A stretch of DNA of 64,000 bases, from positions 620,001-684,000 of the forward strand of contig JALCLA010000001.1 of NCBI GenBank assembly GCA_022647565.1, in the 5' to 3' direction. Within the stretch, counting starts at the first letter, position 1; the number at the start of each line of letters is the position of its first letter. A program made the position numbers and the translations under genes. Below, piece by piece: positions 17,702 to 24,455 of this stretch. The notes under the pieces are model-generated. The model had not been told where the DNA came from. It saw nothing but the letters and a program-made list of their open reading frames with translations, and made no database searches. Source of the stretch: Chiayiivirga sp. Lineage in GTDB: Bacteria > Pseudomonadota > Gammaproteobacteria > Xanthomonadales > Xanthomonadaceae.

Positions 17702-18265
17702 ATGGCGCTCAAGGCCACCGTCTACAAGGCCGAACTCCAGGTCAGCGACCTGGATCGGCACTACTACGCCACCCATGCCTTGACCCTGGCGCAGCATCCT
17801 TCCGAAACCGACGAGCGCTTGATGGTTCGCCTGCTCGCGTTCGCGCTGTGCGCCGACGAACGCCTCGAGTTCGGTCGCGGGCTCAGCACCGACGACGAAC
17901 CGGATCTTTGGCGCAAGTCGCTCACCGGCGAGATCGAGCAATGGGTCGATCTCGGCCAGCCGGACGAGTCGCGCATCCGCAAGGCCTGTGGACGGGCGCG
18001 CGCGGTACTCGTGATCGGCTACAGCGGTCGTGGCTTCGCCTTGTGGTGGGAGAAGAACGCGACGGCGCTCGCGCGCTGTTCCAACCTTACCGTGCTGGAG
18101 CTGCCGGCCGGCACCGCAGAATCGCTGGCCGCGCTGCTGTCACGCGGCATGAAGCTGCAATGCCTGATCCAGGATGGCGACGTGCAGTTGATGGGCGACG
18201 CGGGTACGGTGAGCGCCGCACCAATCCTTCGCCAGGCCGCCGGAAGTTCCGCATCGCGCGCGTGA
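17702..18265 (+). CDS. yaeQ: YaeQ family protein
   Basis: 187 residues (E. coli YaeQ is 181). It begins M-A-L-K-A-T-V-Y-K-A-E-L-Q-V-S-D-L-D-R-H-Y-Y, the strongly conserved family N-terminus, and contains R-L-L-A-F-A-L, the W-V-D-L-G-Q-P-D segment and C-S-N-L-T-V. The fold is PD-(D/E)XK nuclease-like. YaeQ was once proposed as an RfaH suppressor, but its function is not established. It is followed after 15 bp by the orphan start of dusA, which was probably once the next gene in the operon. Confidence 0.9.
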   Translation: MALKATVYKAELQVSDLDRHYYATHALTLAQHPSETDERLMVRLLAFALCADERLEFGRGLSTDDEPDLWRKSLTGEIEQWVDLGQPDESRIRKACGRARAVLVIGYSGRGFALWWEKNATALARCSNLTVLELPAGTAESLAALLSRGMKLQCLIQDGDVQLMGDAGTVSAAPILRQAAGSSASRA

Positions 18266-18280
18266 GAGGAAGGACGCCTG

Positions 18281-18451
18281 ATGAATCCCGCTCACCGCCA
18301 GCTGCCCGCCGAATCCACATCCACGCCGCCGCGAGCAGCGAACCATCGAGAGACAGGGCGCTTGTCGGTTGCTCCGATGATGGATTGGACGGATTGCTCG
18401 GAAAAGTACAAGAGCATCAATATGTTGCGGCCTCGGCAAATTCGCGTGTAG
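18281..18451 (+). pseudogene. dusA: Orphan 5' fragment of dusA
   Basis: The ATG at 18281 has a good ribosome site (AGGAAGG). The frame reads 56 codons to TAG 18449-18451. Residues 27-38, R-L-S-V-A-P-M-M-D-W-T-D, are the universally conserved DusA N-terminal motif (E. coli R-F-S-V-A-P-M-L-D-W-T-D). After that Asp the sequence becomes unrelated (C-S-E-K-Y-K) and soon stops. It is followed by no dusA body. The complete gene lies 14 kb away. This is what remains of the native dusA start after an insertion at the 5' end. Confidence 0.75.
18371..18390 (+). repeat. Left attachment-like core, identical to 32249-32268
   Basis: The 20-bp GCTCCGATGATGGATTGGAC encodes A-P-M-M-D-W-T of DusA and is identical, in direct orientation, to 32249-32268 in the intact dusA. 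Identity stops abruptly on the right side (GGATTG here, CGACCG there). The dusA 5' end is an established target of a tyrosine-recombinase family, and this is the segment they use. Confidence 0.65.
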
Positions 18452-18484
18452 CACTTCGGCGGCACTGTGCCGCCGAAGTGCTAC
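18448..18484. repeat. Perfect 17-bp inverted repeat at the left end of the island
   Basis: Two 17-nt arms (18448-18464 and 18468-18484, starting GTAGCACTTCGGCGGC) are separated by CTG, followed by GCTTTG. The hairpin overlaps the stop of the dusA fragment. It could be a terminator for the yaeQ transcript or an end-proximal structure of the element; there is no long T run. Between it and 18637 I find no gene. One minus-strand frame looks protein-like but is short. Confidence 0.6.
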
Positions 18485-18637
18485 GCTTTGATTCGTCCTC
18501 GGCGACGATCTTCTGCCCGAACTGGACCTTCGTTTTTATTCCAATCAACGGGTCGGAACGCTGTCAATGCAACGGCGGGTCTAGATGCGTACCAGTGCTG
18601 AATGCAGAAAGGCGTTGAACCGGATCGATTCACTCGA

Positions 18638-19327
18638 ATGATCCATCGCGAATCCCACAAGAGATCTCGCATCGGCTGGCTCCGCGCCAGCGTGATGGGG
18701 GCGAACGACGGCATCGTGTCGACCGCGAGCCTGATCCTCGGTGTGGCTGCCTCGGGCACGTCGGTCACCACGATCCTGGTGTCGGGGGCGGCCGGTCTGG
18801 TGGCGGGAGCGATGTCGATGGCCGCCGGCGAATACGTCTCGGTCAGCGCGCAGGCGGACACGGAGCGCGCCGATCGCGCGCGCGAATCGCAGGAACTGGA
18901 GGCGAGCCCGGAGTCGGAACTGCGCGAACTGACCGGCATCTATGCAGCCCGCGGACTCACTCCGGATTTGGCGCGTCAGGTGGCGGAGCAGCTCACCGCA
19001 CGAGATGCCTTGGGTGCGCATCTGCGCGACGAACTGGGCCAGGTCCCCAGCGCGGAAGCGCGTCCGGTACAAGCCGCAATCGCGTCCGCGGCCGCGTTCT
19101 CTGTCGGTGGCATCGTGCCGCTGCTGGTCGCTTGGGCGGCATCCACGGAGGTGACCCTCGCGGCGGTGGCTTCGACCGCGCTCGCGGCGCTGGCCGGACT
19201 GGGCGTACTCGCGGCCCGAGCCGGTGGCACGCCGTGGCAGAAACCAACGGCGCGCGTGGTGTTCTGGGGCGCACTGGCGATGGCGGTGACCAGCGCCGTG
19301 GGCGCGATGTTTGGCGCGATGGGATGA
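18638..19327 (+). CDS. VIT1/CCC1-family Fe(II)/Mn(II) transporter
   Basis: 229 residues from ATG 18638; an in-frame ATG at 18602 is less typical. The first membrane helix carries the family signature W-L-R-A-S-V-M-G-A-N-D-G-I-V-S-T-A-S-L, followed by G-A-M-S-M-A-A-G-E-Y-V-S-V-S. A cytosolic Glu-rich metal-binding helical loop follows (E-R-A-D-R-A-R-E-S-Q-E-L-E), then three more membrane segments. VIT proteins move Fe(II) or Mn(II) out of the cytosol. First gene of the island and 80 bp ahead of the operon that also encodes an iron permease, so an iron-handling link is likely. Confidence 0.82.
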   Translation: MIHRESHKRSRIGWLRASVMGANDGIVSTASLILGVAASGTSVTTILVSGAAGLVAGAMSMAAGEYVSVSAQADTERADRARESQELEASPESELRELTGIYAARGLTPDLARQVAEQLTARDALGAHLRDELGQVPSAEARPVQAAIASAAAFSVGGIVPLLVAWAASTEVTLAAVASTALAALAGLGVLAARAGGTPWQKPTARVVFWGALAMAVTSAVGAMFGAMG

Positions 19328-19357
19328 GCATCACGCTTCGGATGCCGCGATGGTCGC

Positions 19358-19374
19358 CCTAAGGTTGCCTTAAG
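19358..19374 (+). promoter_or_regulatory. PmrA/QseB-like operator upstream of the HDO operon
   Basis: CCTAAG-GTTGC-CTTAAG: two hexamers in direct repeat with 11-bp period, close to the PmrA-box consensus (C/T)TTAA(T/G)-N5-(C/T)TTAA(G/T). It ends 35 bp before the ATG at 19410, about where an activator would replace the -35 box. The OmpR/PmrA-type regulator encoded in the same operon (23796-24455) is the obvious candidate binder. Confidence 0.5.
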
Positions 19375-19409
19375 AATCGCCCCCTAGCCTGCCGTCCTCG
19401 ACTGACGGA

Positions 19410-20120
19410 ATGGCAGGGATGGAACTGGAATTCGACGCCGAGGGCAGGGCTGCAATCGGGTCGCCACGAGCGGCGCTGCGACAGGTGCAATTGCTGGACT
19501 TCGGGCTGCATCAGCGCGGGGACAACTCGCGCTCTGCAGTGGAGGACTACATCCGCAACCGCTTTGCAGCGGTACACGGCGCACGCATCACACATTTCCT
19601 GCCGCATCTGGTTAGCGTTGGCCATGGCGACACGCATTGCGCCGCGGTGGGCCTGGCCATGGCCGCGCGCAGCCGACTGTTTGCCGAGACGTATCTCGAC
19701 GCGCCGGTGGAACGCATGATCGAACGGCAGCTGGGCGAACCGGTGGCGCGCGCCGACATCCTCGAGATCGGCAACCTGGTGTCGACCTGGAAAGGCAGCA
19801 GCCTGCTGTTGTTCGTGTTCCTGAGCGAGCTGATCGCGCATCTCGGGCAACGCTTCGTGCTGTTCACTGCCACGCCGGAAGTGGAACGCCTGCTTGCCCG
19901 CCTGGGCTACGCGCCGCAGGTACTGGCAGAGGCCGACCCGGCGCAACTGCCGGACGGTGGTGTGCAATGGGGTCGCTACTACGAGCGTCGCCCGCGCGTA
20001 ATGTTTGGCGAGGTGGCGCCGGCGGTGGCGGCGGCGCGGCGCGATCTGTTGTATCGCGGCGTAGCGCATAGCATCGCGAGTCAGGTGGATCGCATGACGC
20101 AGCAGCTGTCGAGGCGCTGA
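19410..20120 (+). CDS. 'Thermostable haemolysin' family protein (acyltransferase-like fold)
   Basis: 236 residues; ATG 19410 (an alternative is 19419). Family signatures are F-A-E-T-Y-L-D-A-P-V-E (91-101), I-L-E-I-G-N-L-V-S (117-125), R-F-V-L-F-T-A-T-P (148-156), R-L-G-Y-A-P (164-169), A-D-P-A-Q-L (175-180) and V-Q-W-G-R-Y-Y (185-191). The name comes from a Vibrio haemolysin. The fold is related to GNAT and LuxI-type autoinducer synthases, and there is no signal peptide, so a cytosolic acyl-transfer role is more plausible than lysis. First gene of the operon, 5 bp before the AMP-ligase. Confidence 0.75.
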   Translation: MAGMELEFDAEGRAAIGSPRAALRQVQLLDFGLHQRGDNSRSAVEDYIRNRFAAVHGARITHFLPHLVSVGHGDTHCAAVGLAMAARSRLFAETYLDAPVERMIERQLGEPVARADILEIGNLVSTWKGSSLLLFVFLSELIAHLGQRFVLFTATPEVERLLARLGYAPQVLAEADPAQLPDGGVQWGRYYERRPRVMFGEVAPAVAAARRDLLYRGVAHSIASQVDRMTQQLSRR

Positions 20121-20125
20121 CCCTC

Positions 20126-21655
20126 ATGCCGAATACGATTCTGCGCGCGCTGCGCGCGCACGCGGCGGCCGATCCCTCGCGCATCGCGCTGCAGGGCGAC
20201 CAGCACTGCCTCGACTATGCGACCTTGTCGCAGCAGATCGATTCGCTGGCGGCTTGGCTGACGACGCAGGGGATGCGCCGAGCCGCCTTGTGCGGCGGCA
20301 ACTCCCCGCAGTGGCTGGTGGCCGATCTCGCCGCATGGCAGGCCGGCGTCGCGTTGGTACCGCTGCCGGCATTCTTCTCCAGCGTGCAACAGGAACATGC
20401 GCTGCGCGAGGCAGGCATCGAATGCCTGCTGGTCTGCGGCGCCGCGGCGTTGCCGCCCACTGTGCTGGCTGTCGGCGACACTCCCGTGCCCGGCATCCGT
20501 TGGGTCCGGATCGCGGCGCTGGCCGAGCCAGGGGCGTTGCCGCCCGGTACCTGCAAGATCACCTACACCTCGGGCACCACCGGCCAGCCCAAGGGCGTGT
20601 GCCTGGACACCTCGATGCTGGAAGCCGTGAGCGGCGCGCTGGCGACGCGCATCCATCAGGCTGCGGGCATGGTGGACGCGGTGCAGGCGCACTTCACCTT
20701 GTTGCCATTGGCGACGCTGTTGGAAAACGTCGCCGGCGCCTACGTCCCGTTGCTGCTGGGCAAGCGCGTAATCGTGCGCGGCGAGGCGCAGACCGGCTTG
20801 CACGGTAGTTCTCAATTGGATCTGCCGCGCCTGTTGCAGACCTTGCAACAGGATCAGCCTCACAGCCTGATCTTGCTGCCGCAGATCCTGCGCGGCCTGG
20901 TGCTGGCCGCCGAGCAGGGGCTGCACCTGCTGAACTCGTTGCGCTTCGTCGCGGTCGGCGGCGCCACCACCCCGCCAGCGCTGATCCGGCGCGCACGTGC
21001 GCTCGGGTTGCCGGTCTACGAAGGTTACGGCTTGTCCGAATGCGGCTCCGTGGTGGCGCTGAACGCGCCCGGTGTCGAGCGCATTGGCAGCGTCGGGCAG
21101 GTGTTGCCGCATGTGCGGGTGCGAATCGATTGCGGTGCGATCCAGGTGGCCGGCAATGTCTTTCCCGGCTATCTCGGTCAACCCGCATCAAGTGCCGACA
21201 ACTGGCTCGACAGCGGCGACCTGGGCCATCTCGACGACGATGGTTTTCTCTACGTGACCGGGCGACGCAAGCACCTTCTCATCACCGGCTATGGTCGCAA
21301 CGTGTCGCCCGAATGGGTCGAGTCCGAGTTGACGCTCAGCCCCGCCATCGCGCAGGTCATGGTGCTGGGCGAGGCACAGGCCTTCCTTGGTGCGATCGTG
21401 GTGCCTGCGCGTGCGGCTGCGCCCGAGGCCGTCGCGCGCGCCATCGCGGACGCGAATGCGCGCCTGCCGGATTACGCCCGGGTGCGCCGTTTTCTCGTCG
21501 CCGCCGAGCCATTCACTGTCGGCAACGGATTGCTCACCGACAACGCCAGGCTGCGCCGGGACGCGATCGCGTCCCGCTACGACGCCGCGCTCGCGACATT
21601 GTTTGCAACACCTGCTTCCGTTCCTTCACAGGATCTTGCCCATGACGTTCTTTGA
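20126..21655 (+). CDS. AMP-dependent acyl-CoA synthetase/ligase family protein with altered A10 motif
   Basis: 509 residues. The P-loop is T-Y-T-S-G-T-T-G-Q-P-K-G (146-157), the A5 motif Y-E-G-Y-G-L-S-E-C-G-S (298-308), the A7 motif D-S-G-D-L-G (362-367) and hinge region G-R-R-K-H-L-L-I (379-386). The C-terminal A10 segment reads N-G-L-L-T-D-N-A-R-L-R-R. Where long-chain acyl-CoA synthetases have K in L-T-P-T-x-K-L-K-R, Arg476 stands here, so the lysine needed for adenylation is missing. It overlaps the HDO gene by 14 bp. It probably activates or transfers a carboxylic acid for the pathway; the substrate is unknown. Confidence 0.8.
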   Translation: MPNTILRALRAHAAADPSRIALQGDQHCLDYATLSQQIDSLAAWLTTQGMRRAALCGGNSPQWLVADLAAWQAGVALVPLPAFFSSVQQEHALREAGIECLLVCGAAALPPTVLAVGDTPVPGIRWVRIAALAEPGALPPGTCKITYTSGTTGQPKGVCLDTSMLEAVSGALATRIHQAAGMVDAVQAHFTLLPLATLLENVAGAYVPLLLGKRVIVRGEAQTGLHGSSQLDLPRLLQTLQQDQPHSLILLPQILRGLVLAAEQGLHLLNSLRFVAVGGATTPPALIRRARALGLPVYEGYGLSECGSVVALNAPGVERIGSVGQVLPHVRVRIDCGAIQVAGNVFPGYLGQPASSADNWLDSGDLGHLDDDGFLYVTGRRKHLLITGYGRNVSPEWVESELTLSPAIAQVMVLGEAQAFLGAIVVPARAAAPEAVARAIADANARLPDYARVRRFLVAAEPFTVGNGLLTDNARLRRDAIASRYDAALATLFATPASVPSQDLAHDVL

Positions 21656-22316
21656 TCGCCTCCGCGACGACACCGCGACCGAGCGCCAGTCGCTGCTTGG
21701 CGCACCGCTAATCCAGCGCTGCCTCGGCAACGGCCAATTCACCTTGTCGGACTACGTCGCTTTCCTGACAGAGGCCTTCCATCACGTGCGTCACACCGTG
21801 CCGCTGTTGATGGCGGTTGGTAGTCGCCTGCCACCGGAGAAGGAGTCTTTCCGTGTCGCCATCGCCGAGTACATCGAGGAGGAGCTCGGACACCAGGAAT
21901 GGATCCTCAACGACATCGCGGCCTGCGACGCCGATGCCGACGCGGTACGTCACGGCCAGCCCAACGCTGCGACCGAACTGATGGTGTCCTACGCCTACGA
22001 CACCGTGATGCGGCGCAACCCGATGGGCTTCTTCGGCATGGTGTTCGTGCTCGAAGGCACCAGCATCAGTCTTGCCACCCGGGTGGCCGAGATCATCCAG
22101 CAGCGTTTGAAGCTGCCAACCAAGGCGTTCTCCTACCTGCGCTCGCACGGCAGTCTGGATCAGGAACACATGGTGTTCTTCGAGAAGTTGATGAACACGG
22201 TCGAGGATCCGCGCGACAGGGCCGACATCGTGCATGCGGCACGCCGCTTCTTCCAGCTGTACGGCGACATCTTCCGTTCCATCGACGGCGCGGCCGCCGC
22301 GCCGCGGGCCGCATGA
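21642..22316 (+). CDS. Haem-oxygenase-like diiron oxidase (HDO; iron-containing redox enzyme)
   Basis: 224 residues. ATG 21642 lies inside the end of the ligase gene (14-bp overlap). All-helical TenA/HDO-like protein with a full candidate ligand set: E44 and H51 (E-A-F-H-H-V-R-H), E138 (V-F-V-L-E-G-T), and H169, D173, H176 (S-H-G-S-L-D-Q-E-H). The spacing E-x6-H ... E ... H-x3-D-x2-H matches HDO proteins such as chlamydial CADD. A further H84 lies in E-E-E-L-G-H. HDOs include UndA (fatty acid to terminal alkene), BesC, SznF and CADD, all O2-dependent. Predicted O2-activating step of the pathway; the substrate cannot be read. Confidence 0.82.
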   Translation: MTFFDRLRDDTATERQSLLGAPLIQRCLGNGQFTLSDYVAFLTEAFHHVRHTVPLLMAVGSRLPPEKESFRVAIAEYIEEELGHQEWILNDIAACDADADAVRHGQPNAATELMVSYAYDTVMRRNPMGFFGMVFVLEGTSISLATRVAEIIQQRLKLPTKAFSYLRSHGSLDQEHMVFFEKLMNTVEDPRDRADIVHAARRFFQLYGDIFRSIDGAAAAPRAA

Positions 22317-23119
22317 TGCGCGGCCGCATCGTCCTGCTCACTGGCGCCAGCGGCGGCATCGGTGCTTCGATCGCCGAGCGCCTGGCAGCACAGGGTGCCC
22401 GCCTGGTGCTGGTGGCGCGCTCCACGACACCGTTGGAGGCGTTGCGCGACCGCTTGCCGAACGCCGCCGCAGCGCATGTGGCCATCGCTGCCGACATCAC
22501 CGCCGCAGCGGGTCGCAACGCGATAGAGCAGGCCGTCGCCGCGCTTGGCGAGCCGCTGTTCGCCTTGGTGCATGCGGCCGGCATCAGCCGCTTCGCGCTG
22601 CTGCCAGATACGACGGACGGCGACGTCGAGGCACAGATGGTGACCAACGCCGTCGCCCCGATCCTGCTCACGCGCCGCCTGCTTTCCCGGCTCGATCCCG
22701 GCGGCGCGCGCATTCTGATCATCGGGTCCAGCTTCGGCGGAATCGGCTATCCGGGCTTCTCCGCCTACTGCGCCAGCAAGTTCGCACTGCGCGGCTTCGC
22801 CGAGGCACTGCGGCGCGAACTTGGCGACAGCGCGGTGCAGGTGGCGCATCTCGCGCCGCGCGCCACCCGGACCGCGATCAACAGTCCTGCTGTCTGCGCT
22901 ATGAACCAGGCGCTGGGCAACGCCATGGATCCGCCCGACCTGGTGGCGCAGCAGGTCGAACGCATGCTGCTGGCCCGCCGCATGCGCAATCGCGCCATTG
23001 GTTGGCCGGAGCGATTGTTCCTGCGCATCAACGCGGTCCTGCCGACGCTCGTCGACGGCGCGCTGCGCAAGCAACTCCCCGAGATCAAGCACTTCGCCAC
23101 GACCCGGTCCTACTCATGA
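22313..23119 (+). CDS. Short-chain dehydrogenase/reductase
   Basis: 268 residues; ATGA overlap with the HDO gene (a second ATG at 22316). Classical SDR: T-G-A-S-G-G-I-G (10-17) for NAD(P), H-A-A-G (87-90), Asn112, Ser140 in I-G-S-S-F-G-G-I-G-Y, and the Y152-C-A-S-K156 active site. After the substrate loop it has a hydrophobic C-terminus like that of lipid-modifying SDRs (R-L-F-L-R-I-N-A-V-L-P). Probably reduces a keto or acyl intermediate made by the neighbouring enzymes. Confidence 0.85.
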   Translation: MMRGRIVLLTGASGGIGASIAERLAAQGARLVLVARSTTPLEALRDRLPNAAAAHVAIAADITAAAGRNAIEQAVAALGEPLFALVHAAGISRFALLPDTTDGDVEAQMVTNAVAPILLTRRLLSRLDPGGARILIIGSSFGGIGYPGFSAYCASKFALRGFAEALRRELGDSAVQVAHLAPRATRTAINSPAVCAMNQALGNAMDPPDLVAQQVERMLLARRMRNRAIGWPERLFLRINAVLPTLVDGALRKQLPEIKHFATTRSYS

Positions 23120-23133
23120 AGGAGACCATGACC

Positions 23134-23775
23134 ATGACGACCCAATTACCGACCGCATTCACCGTGTTGCTGCTGGCCGTTGCCGGTGCGGCAAAGGCCG
23201 ACCCGGCGGCCGACATCTCCCGCCTGCAGACGCGCTGGGCCGAGGTGAAATACCAGTTACCCGAGGCGCAGCGCGAGAAGGCCCTGGCCCAGCTTGCGAT
23301 CGAGGCCACGGCGCTGCGCGAAGCGCATGCCCAAGAGGCGCCGTATCTGGTGTGGGAAGGCATCATCCGTGCCACCTACGCCGGCGCGAAAGGCGGACTC
23401 GGCGCACTGGGCGAAGCCAAGAAGGCGCGCGTGCTGTTCGAGCAGTCGATCCAGCTCGATCCGGCGGCGCTGTCGGGGTCGGCCTACACCAGCCTCGGCT
23501 CGCTCTACTACCAGGTGCCCGGCTGGCCGATCGGCTTCGGCGACGACGACAAGGCCGACGAGATGCTGCGCAAGGGACTCGCGTTTGATCCCGATGGCAT
23601 CGACGCGAACTTCTTCTGGGGCGACTACCTGCTCGATCAGGATCGATACGACGAGGCGATCGCCGCATTCGAGAAAGCACGCGGCGCGCCGCCGCGCCCT
23701 GGGCGCGAGTCCGCCGATGCGGGCCGTCGTGCCGAGATCGACGCCAAAATCGCTGAGACCCGGAGCAGAATGTAG
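23134..23775 (+). CDS. Periplasmic TPR-like protein
   Basis: 213 residues from ATG 23134, which has AAGGAG at 23119-23124 with a 9-nt spacer; in-frame ATGs at 23116 and 23128 fit this site less well. A signal peptide ends near A-A-K-A. The body is TPR-like: A-R-V-L-F-E-Q-S-I-Q-L-D-P-A, A-Y-T-S-L-G-S-L-Y-Y-Q-V-P-G-W-P, A-D-E-M-L-R-K-G-L-A-F-D-P-D-G, and Y-D-E-A-I-A-A-F-E-K-A. The Y-Q-V-P-G-W-P-I-G-F-G segment resembles the TatT group of periplasmic TPR proteins. It may hold or present a small ligand or a partner protein. Confidence 0.65.
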   Translation: MTTQLPTAFTVLLLAVAGAAKADPAADISRLQTRWAEVKYQLPEAQREKALAQLAIEATALREAHAQEAPYLVWEGIIRATYAGAKGGLGALGEAKKARVLFEQSIQLDPAALSGSAYTSLGSLYYQVPGWPIGFGDDDKADEMLRKGLAFDPDGIDANFFWGDYLLDQDRYDEAIAAFEKARGAPPRPGRESADAGRRAEIDAKIAETRSRM

Positions 23776-23795
23776 AAAACCTGCGGCCGTGCTGA

Positions 23796-24455
23796 ATGCG
23801 CATCCTTCTCGCTGAAGACGATCCCCTCATTGCCGATGGCGTCGCGGAGGCGTTGCGTCAGTCTGGCTTGGTGGTAAACCGGGTGGCGGACGGGCGCTCG
23901 GCCTGCGCCTCGCTGCAGGCCGATCCGCCGGACATTCTGGTGCTCGACTTGGGTCTGCCCGACATGGACGGCCTCGATGTGCTCAAGTTCGCAAAGGCGC
24001 AGGCGCCAGCTACGCAGGTGCTGGTGTTGACCGCGCGCGACAGCATCGAAGCCAAAGTGCGGGGACTGGACTGCGGTGCCGACGACTATCTCACCAAGCC
24101 GTTCGCGCGCGCCGAACTGCTGGCGCGGCTGCGCGTGCTCGAGCGCCGGCTCGGCACCGCCGCCGCGGCCACCATCGACGTCGGGCCGTTGTGCCTGGAC
24201 ACGCGGCATCAGGAGGCCGTGCTCGATGGCGAACCGCTACCGCTGGCGCGGCGCGAGTACATGCTGCTCAAGGCCTTGGTCGAGAGCGCGGGGGTGATCC
24301 AGACGCGCGAGGCGCTAGAGACCAAGCTTTATGGCTGGGGCGAGGAAGTGGCGAGCAACGCGATCGAGGTGCATATCCACCACCTGCGCAAAAAACTTCC
24401 CGCAGGTTTCATCAAGACCTTGCGCGGCATCGGCTACTTGGTGCCGCGCCAGTGA
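23796..24455 (+). CDS. OmpR-family response regulator, PmrA/QseB type
   Basis: 219 residues. The receiver domain has acidic E7-D8-D9, phosphoacceptor D51 (V-L-D-L-G-L-P-D), T-A-R and K-P-F. The C-terminal winged helix has V-H-I-H-H-L-R-K-K-L and G-I-G-Y-L-V-P. The length and the D-L-G-L-P-x-M-D-G-L motif are those of the PmrA/BasR/QseB branch, whose members bind 11-bp direct repeats of TTAA type. Such a repeat lies before the operon at 19358-19374, so autoregulation is likely. It overlaps the kinase gene by 4 bp. Confidence 0.88.
   Translation: MRILLAEDDPLIADGVAEALRQSGLVVNRVADGRSACASLQADPPDILVLDLGLPDMDGLDVLKFAKAQAPATQVLVLTARDSIEAKVRGLDCGADDYLTKPFARAELLARLRVLERRLGTAAAATIDVGPLCLDTRHQEAVLDGEPLPLARREYMLLKALVESAGVIQTREALETKLYGWGEEVASNAIEVHIHHLRKKLPAGFIKTLRGIGYLVPRQ

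Noticed and set aside
18281..18395. dusA-like fragment as chance similarity or a second Dus paralogue
   Set aside because: It has a start codon, a good ribosome site and the exact DusA N-terminal motif, and breaks off at the known integration point, which chance does not explain well. Kept as a pseudogene.
19410..20120. A secreted pore-forming haemolysin
   Set aside because: No signal peptide, no pore-forming features, and biosynthetic neighbours; the family name is historical.
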